From NCBI GenBank assembly GCA_013152625.1, contig JAADFY010000038.1, forward strand, positions 1-7,924: a DNA stretch of 7,924 nucleotides. Direction: 5' to 3'. Both the position numbers and the translations under genes were made by a program. This document shows positions 1-3,524 of this stretch, piece by piece; position 1 is the first letter of the stretch, and each line of letters starts with the position of its first letter. The notes under the pieces were generated by a model that saw only the letters and a program-made list of their open reading frames with translations, had not been told where the DNA came from and did no database searches. Source of the DNA: Alphaproteobacteria bacterium. Lineage in GTDB: Bacteria > Pseudomonadota > Alphaproteobacteria > Rhizobiales > Devosiaceae.

Positions 1-363
1 CGGCTTTTCCTCGGCACCCAGCCCAGCCGCCGCCCGGATCTCGTCGGTGACGCTTTGCGCCCCATCCACCGCGGGTTTGATGGCGCCGCTCGGCACGGTA
101 CGGTCGCCGTCGATCTTGTTGAATTCCCGGGCGATTTCGCCTGATGCTTTCTTGAGCGGGTTGGTCACGGCCTCACGGACGGATTTAATATCGTCAAGGG
201 CGGCCACCTTGCCCAGTTCTCCGCGAAATTCATTGCCCATGCGCCGGATGGTGCCCGCAACCCGGCCCAGATTGCGCAGCATTGCCGGCAGGTCCCGCGG
301 GCCGACAACGATCAGCGCTATGGCGCCAATGATAAAAAGCTCAGTCCAGCCTAGGCTCAACAT
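1..363 (-). CDS. tatB: Twin-arginine translocase subunit TatB (partial, C-terminus beyond window)
   Basis: TatB is the membrane protein that forms the twin-arginine signal-peptide receptor with TatC in the cytoplasmic membrane. The visible 121 residues begin MLSLGWTELFIIGAIALIVV. They show the family pattern: a short periplasmic N-terminus, conserved Glu8, one transmembrane segment (about residues 5-20), the hinge GPRDLP (21-26) and a long charged amphipathic helix (about 27-70). After that comes a hydrophilic, Lys/Asp/Ala-rich tail that runs off the window at base 1 with no stop. The start is ATG at 363-361. Its ribosome site is weak (only a GAAAG-type purine patch about 7 bases upstream), which fits TatB being made in smaller amounts than TatA. 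It lies 153 bases downstream of tatA; tatC is expected next but is not in view. Retention of Glu8 and the Gly-Pro hinge identifies TatB rather than a second TatA. Confidence 0.95.
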   Translation of the reverse strand, partial: MLSLGWTELFIIGAIALIVVGPRDLPAMLRNLGRVAGTIRRMGNEFRGELGKVAALDDIKSVREAVTNPLKKASGEIAREFNKIDGDRTVPSGAIKPAVDGAQSVTDEIRAAAGLGAEEKP

Positions 364-409
364 CGGGGGTCTTTCAGCACATGAATTGCGGTGCAGCCGC
401 GACACGATC

Positions 410-427
410 TTGCAGACATTTCTGCAA
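410..427 (-). repeat. Inverted repeat TTGCAGA-N4-TCTGCAA in the tatA-tatB gap
   Basis: These are perfect 7-base arms around a 4-base loop (AATG on the minus strand), about 45 bases upstream of the tatB start. As RNA it would be a stable small hairpin; as DNA it could be an operator. No T-run follows, so a terminator is unlikely. Confidence 0.45.
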
Positions 428-435
428 CTCCGCCA

Positions 436-450
436 GGCGCAATTTGCGCC
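436..450 (-). repeat. Inverted repeat GGCGC-N5-GCGCC in the tatA-tatB gap
   Basis: The minus strand reads GGCGCAAATTGCGCC, with perfect 5-base GC arms that extend to 6 bases with a 3-base loop. No T-run follows. It is the second of three stem-capable repeats in this 153-base spacer. Confidence 0.4.
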
Positions 451-461
451 CGATCAGGGGG

Positions 462-467
462 ATTATA
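462..467 (-). promoter_or_regulatory. Candidate -10 element (TATAAT) for tatB
   Basis: The minus strand reads TATAAT here, an exact sigma-70-type -10 hexamer, in the gap between tatA and tatB and about 100 bases upstream of the tatB start. A TTGACC lies upstream but with about 24 bases between, too far for a normal -35. The 17-base position (GGTTCG) is a poor match. A perfect TATAAT is uncommon by chance in DNA this GC-rich, but without a good -35 this is only a candidate. Confidence 0.25.
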
Positions 468-489
468 TCGCCGGGTCCGGCAAACGAAC

Positions 490-505
490 CGGGTCAATTT
501 ACCCG
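490..505 (-). repeat. Inverted repeat just downstream of tatA
   Basis: Arms CGGGT and ACCCG flank a six-base loop (on the minus strand CGGGT-AAATTG-ACCCG). It starts 11 bases after the tatA stop. There is no T-run after it, so it does not look like an intrinsic terminator; it could be a weak RNA stem that protects or ends a tatA-only transcript. Confidence 0.35.
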
Positions 506-516
506 TCCAGAACGAC

Positions 517-714
517 CTAGGAAATGTCTTTTTCCTTGGGCTTTTCGGCGGATACGTCGATTTCAGTTACCGGCTTTTCTTCGTCGGTCATGCCTTTTCT
601 GAAGGCTTTGATACCGGATGCGACTTCACCCATCATCGACGATATTTTTCCGCGGCCAAACAGCAACAATGCGGCAATGGCAATTATGGCAATGCCCCAG
701 GGACCTGGATTCAT
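517..714 (-). CDS. tatA: Twin-arginine translocase pore subunit TatA
   Basis: TatA oligomerises in the cytoplasmic membrane to let folded, cofactor-bearing proteins with twin-arginine signal peptides cross. The 65-residue protein has the family layout: a transmembrane segment (about residues 6-18, GIAIIAIAALLLF), the Phe-Gly hinge (19-20) inside FGRGKI (19-24), an amphipathic helix along the membrane face (about 24-41, ISSMMGEVASGIKAFRKG), then a short charged tail ending KPKEKDIS. FGRGKI and GIKxFxKGM are typical of alphaproteobacterial TatA. One oddity is that position 7, where relatives usually carry a polar residue (Gln, His or Glu), is Gly, leaving the membrane segment without a polar side chain. 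ATG at 714 is fixed by a strong AAGGAG nine bases upstream. The 86-base gap to the upstream ABC gene shows no convincing promoter or terminator. tatB follows. Confidence 0.95.
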   Translation of the reverse strand: MNPGPWGIAIIAIAALLLFGRGKISSMMGEVASGIKAFRKGMTDEEKPVTEIDVSAEKPKEKDIS

Positions 715-723
715 CTTCTTTTA

Positions 724-729
724 CTCCTT
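724..729 (-). promoter_or_regulatory. Strong Shine-Dalgarno for tatA
   Basis: AAGGAG lies 9 bases before the tatA ATG. It is among the strongest ribosome sites in the window and contrasts with the weak site before tatB, in line with the known excess of TatA over TatB in cells. Confidence 0.8.
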
Positions 730-800
730 GACTGGTGGAACGCGTCCGCAAACCATAACCGAACCTGGCCACCACATGCGCCCTCAATTAGCAGATATGG

Positions 801-1916
801 TCAAGGCGCGTCAAAGACAAGGACGCGTTTGGGATCCATGGTCACAAATACGTCCTGTCCCACGTGATGAGCCACGTTTGTATTGCACCGGATACGAACC
901 GGCCGATCGGTGCCAGTCACCACGATTTCAAGGTTATCCATGCCCAGCGCATCCCGGCGGGCAATGATCCGGCCCGGCACTCCGGGCTTTTCAAGGCTGA
1001 TCTGGAGCGAACCGACAGAACGCAATCCCACAATCACCTGCGCCCCTTCAGGCCGGCCGGTTGCCGGCACCGGCCCGAACGGGGTGTTCACGATCCCGTT
1101 TTCCACCCGGCCCGGCATTTCGCTTAAATGGGCAAGAAACCGGGCGGCGGCCAGGTCGACGGGATGGTTGTAAATATCATGGGCCGAACAGATCTGCACG
1201 ATACGCCCCGCCCGCAGCAACGCGATCCGGTCGCCCAACAGCATGGCCTCTTCCGGGTCGTGGGTGACAATGACACATGTGGCGCCGGTCTCGCGCAATA
1301 CCGCCAGAGTCTCCGCGCGCACCGCCTGGCGCAATCGTGCGTCCAGCGAAGAAAACGGCTCATCCATGAGCAAAATGCCCGGCCGGGGCGCGACCGCTCT
1401 GGCCAGCGCCAGCCGCTGCTGCTCCCCCCCCGAAAGCGCGGCGGGATAGTCGTCGGCCCGGGTTTCCAGCCCCACGCGTTTCAGGGCCTGGGCCGCCTGA
1501 TTTCTAGCTTCCCGCCGCCCCAGGTTTCGCAACCCGAACGCGGCATTGTCCAGCAAGGTGAGATGCGGAAAAAGGGCAAAATCCTGAAACATCAGGCCAA
1601 GCCCGCGTTTTTCCGGCGCCACTGTGATACCGGGGGCCGACACCACCCTGGAATTGATGGTGATTTCGCCACCCTCGATGTTCAGCAGGCCGGCAGCCGC
1701 GCGCAGGATGGTGGATTTTCCAGACCCCGATTGACCCAGCAGGCACACGATTTCCCGCGGACGAATGGCAAGATCCACTCCCTTGAGCACCGGCTTGCCC
1801 GCCAGTTGACAATAGACACCCTTGAACGCCAGCGCGTCGGCAAAACTGACCCCGGTGGTGCCGCGCTCGCCCCAGGCTGGTGCCCCCGGGACGGCCTGCC
1901 CTTTAACTCCTGCCAT
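801..1916 (-). CDS. ABC transporter ATP-binding protein, ferric-iron (FbpC) type
   Basis: This is the cytoplasmic ATPase that would power an importer by ATP binding and hydrolysis at a permease. Read from ATG 1916 it has 371 residues and all nucleotide-binding motifs: Walker A GQSGSGKST (61-69), Q-loop Gln111 in LMFQDFALFPHLT, signature LSGGEQQ (161-167), Walker B ILLMDEP (181-187), D-loop SSLDA (189-193) and switch His219 in VIVTHDPEEA. A C-terminal TOBE-like regulatory region covers about 265-371 (NTPFGPVPATG onward). The text around VVSAPGITVAPEKRGLGLMFQD and the length match the Fe(III)/FbpC group of the CUT-like importers; a polyamine, sulfate or thiamine-type substrate cannot be excluded from sequence alone. 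No permease or binding protein is nearby. The start overlaps the end of scpB by 14 bases and has no clear ribosome site, implying coupling to scpB. The same frame stays open upstream to 2084, but that stretch is scpB read out of frame. Confidence 0.92.
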   Translation of the reverse strand: MAGVKGQAVPGAPAWGERGTTGVSFADALAFKGVYCQLAGKPVLKGVDLAIRPREIVCLLGQSGSGKSTILRAAAGLLNIEGGEITINSRVVSAPGITVAPEKRGLGLMFQDFALFPHLTLLDNAAFGLRNLGRREARNQAAQALKRVGLETRADDYPAALSGGEQQRLALARAVAPRPGILLMDEPFSSLDARLRQAVRAETLAVLRETGATCVIVTHDPEEAMLLGDRIALLRAGRIVQICSAHDIYNHPVDLAAARFLAHLSEMPGRVENGIVNTPFGPVPATGRPEGAQVIVGLRSVGSLQISLEKPGVPGRIIARRDALGMDNLEIVVTGTDRPVRIRCNTNVAHHVGQDVFVTMDPKRVLVFDAP

Positions 1917-2679
1917 CGGGATCGACCGGTATCTGGTCGCTGGCTGAAAGCTTTTCGCCCGGCTCCTCACCGCGCTCTTGATCTGATTCTTGATCTGATT
2001 CTTGGCCTGATTCTTGGCCCATATCCCCCGGGTCCAGCGGGTCTTCCTCGTCTGCGGCGTCGCCACTGCCAGGCACCGGAACAAGAAAATCGGCCGGCAA
2101 ATTGCCCGACAACAGCCCGGCGCCCTTAAGCTCGTCCAGACCCGGCAGATCGTTTAGGGATTCAAGTCCGAAATGATCCACAAAACCATCCGTGGTCCCG
2201 TAAGTTACAGGACGACCCGGTGTACGCCGGCGCCCGCGCATCCGGATCCATCCGGTCTCAAGCAGCACATCAAGCACACCCTTTGAGGTCGCCACCCCGC
2301 GCACGTCTTCCATTTCCGCCCGAGTGACCGGCTGATGATAGGCAATGATCGCCAGGGTCTCCAAAGCTGCGCGCGAAAGATTGCGCTGTTCGGTTTCATT
2401 CCGGCGCAACAAATAGGCAAGATCGGGCGCGGTGCGAAAGGCCCAGGCGTCATTGCGGGAAACCAGATGGACCCCGGCATTCGAATATCTCGATGCCAGT
2501 TCGCCAATTAGCTCCGCCACCTGCGCCCCCGCGCTCAGATGGGGCTCAAGATCAGCCGGTGTAAGAGGCACATCAGAGGCAAACAGCAGCGCTTCGAGCA
2601 CCCGCAGGTCCTTGACCCGGGTGTCATCTCCCGCCCCGCTGATGTTCTGGTGTGCCACCTGATCGGCCAGATCCGTCAC
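1903..2679 (-). CDS. scpB: Segregation and condensation protein ScpB
   Basis: ScpB is the kite subunit of the bacterial SMC condensin; a dimer binds the ScpA linker and helps organise and separate the chromosome. The 258-residue product has two winged-helix domains, about residues 22-95 (opening RVLEALLFASDVPLT) and 100-172. The second holds the family signature LSRAALETLAIIAYHQPVTR (101-120) followed by EMEDVRGV and GRRRTPGRPVTYGTT (149-163). Past residue 206 comes a strongly acidic low-complexity tail with QES(D/G) repeats, encoded by a 12-base tandem repeat; many ScpB proteins end soon after the second domain. The start is GTG at 2679-2677, sharing GTGA with the scpA stop; no other start lies before the first domain. 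It is tightly coupled to scpA upstream and to the ABC ATPase downstream. Confidence 0.96.
   Translation of the reverse strand: MTDLADQVAHQNISGAGDDTRVKDLRVLEALLFASDVPLTPADLEPHLSAGAQVAELIGELASRYSNAGVHLVSRNDAWAFRTAPDLAYLLRRNETEQRNLSRAALETLAIIAYHQPVTRAEMEDVRGVATSKGVLDVLLETGWIRMRGRRRTPGRPVTYGTTDGFVDHFGLESLNDLPGLDELKGAGLLSGNLPADFLVPVPGSGDAADEEDPLDPGDMGQESGQESDQESDQERGEEPGEKLSASDQIPVDPDGRS
1977..2024 (-). repeat. 12-base tandem repeat in the scpB tail
   Basis: On the plus strand the unit CTTGATCTGATT occurs twice exactly (1977-1988, 1989-2000), then once with two changes (2001-2012), then as a decayed fourth copy. In the scpB frame it encodes repeated Gln-Glu-Ser-Asp/Gly. The unit is a multiple of three, so copy-number changes keep the frame. 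Confidence 0.85.
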
Positions 2680-3494
2680 CTTTTACCCCCATCGCTCTTT
2701 TCGCGCCGGCGCACGAACAACGGACCAAATACATCATGCTGGCGCAATTCAACATCCCCCCGCCGGGCCAGTTCCAGACTGGCGGTAAAACTTGACGCCA
2801 GCGCCGACTGCCGCTCTTCAGGTGCACTGACATAACCTGCCAGCAGCGCCTGAATAGGCACCCACTCCGCCTGATCGCCAATGAGCCGGACCAGGATCTG
2901 TTCGGCATCGGCCAGTGACCAGACCGTTCTCGGCTCTGGCGCATATTCGGTGTGAACCCCCTGCTGTCGCCGGGCGGCATAGGCACCAAGCAGGTCCGAA
3001 TAATCGGCCTGCCACTGGCGGTGACGGTTCAGAATTGTGGCCTCGGGCATGCCCCGGGCGAAAACATCCCGCCCCAGTCGGGAAGCATTGATCAGCCGTC
3101 GGGCGGCATCGCGCATGGCCTCGAGCCGTTGCAGCCGAAACTGCAGCATGGCCGCCATTTCCTCGCCGCTGGGCTCCTCACCGCCTGCATCCCGGGGCAC
3201 CATAAGGCGGCTTTTAAGATAGGTCAGCCACGCGGCCATGACCAGATAGTCGGCGGCAACTTCAATACGCTGGGTTCGCGCCTGGTCAATAAATCCCAGA
3301 TACTGTTCCGCCAGGGAAAGAACCGATATGGCTGCCAGATCGACTTTTTGCTTTCGGGCAAGCTCAAGCAACAGATCAAGAGGGCCCTCATAGCCGTCCA
3401 CATCCACATGCAGGATTTCCCCGTCATCGGATGCCACCGGCGCCTCGGCCCACAGGTCGCCGGCGCCCGTGCCCATCAGATCACCCCCGCTCAC
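2676..3494 (-). CDS. scpA: Segregation and condensation protein ScpA
   Basis: ScpA is the kleisin of the SMC-ScpAB condensin: its N-terminus binds the SMC neck, its C-terminus the SMC cap, and ScpB sits on the middle. The 272-residue product carries the N-terminal signature YEGPLDLLLELARKQKVDLA (35-54), then SVLSLAEQYLGFI and ADYLVMAAWLTYLKSRLMVP (81-100). A variable middle follows, and then a C-terminal winged helix (about 190-262) ending SLELARRGDVELRQHDVFGPLFVRRR. Length is normal. The start is uncertain between GTG at 3494 (GGGAGG seven bases upstream) and ATG at 3476 (GGGGGTGATC, core seven bases upstream), a difference of six residues outside the conserved domain. It ends in a GTGA overlap with scpB. 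Only 30 bases separate it from the SPOR gene; the nagZ gene found here in many relatives is absent. Confidence 0.96.
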   Translation of the reverse strand: MSGGDLMGTGAGDLWAEAPVASDDGEILHVDVDGYEGPLDLLLELARKQKVDLAAISVLSLAEQYLGFIDQARTQRIEVAADYLVMAAWLTYLKSRLMVPRDAGGEEPSGEEMAAMLQFRLQRLEAMRDAARRLINASRLGRDVFARGMPEATILNRHRQWQADYSDLLGAYAARRQQGVHTEYAPEPRTVWSLADAEQILVRLIGDQAEWVPIQALLAGYVSAPEERQSALASSFTASLELARRGDVELRQHDVFGPLFVRRREKSDGGKR

Positions 3495-3507
3495 TGGCCG
3501 GCCTCCC
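3484..3507 (-). promoter_or_regulatory. Two alternative ribosome sites for scpA
   Basis: GGGAGG at 3507-3502 stands 7 bases before GTG 3494. GGGGG at 3488-3484, continuing TGATC and so matching the extended anti-SD partner, stands 7 bases before ATG 3476. Both are plausible. I annotate the upstream GTG, but the ATG could be the main start. Confidence 0.5.
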
Positions 3508-3524
3508 GCCCATGGCGCTATGCG

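Noticed and set aside
47..520. A plus-strand open frame across tatB and the tatA-tatB spacer.
   Set aside because: The opposite strand encodes a clear TatB in frame to the window edge, and the plus-strand product has no recognisable features.
715..800. A promoter for tatA in the ABC-tatA gap.
   Set aside because: TTGAGG and TTATGG can be picked out, but they are about 22 or more bases apart and match poorly. Only the ribosome site is convincing.
1917..2084. A 56-residue N-terminal extension of the ABC ATPase, beginning at ATG 2084 and containing KNQ repeats.
   Set aside because: It lies wholly inside scpB, and its repeats are the scpB 12-base repeat read in another frame. The family's N-terminus begins close to the ATG at 1916.
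1128..2129. A long open frame on the plus strand (333 codons).
   Set aside because: It is antisense to the ABC ATPase and scpB, matches no family I recognise, and is the kind of shadow expected in GC-rich DNA.
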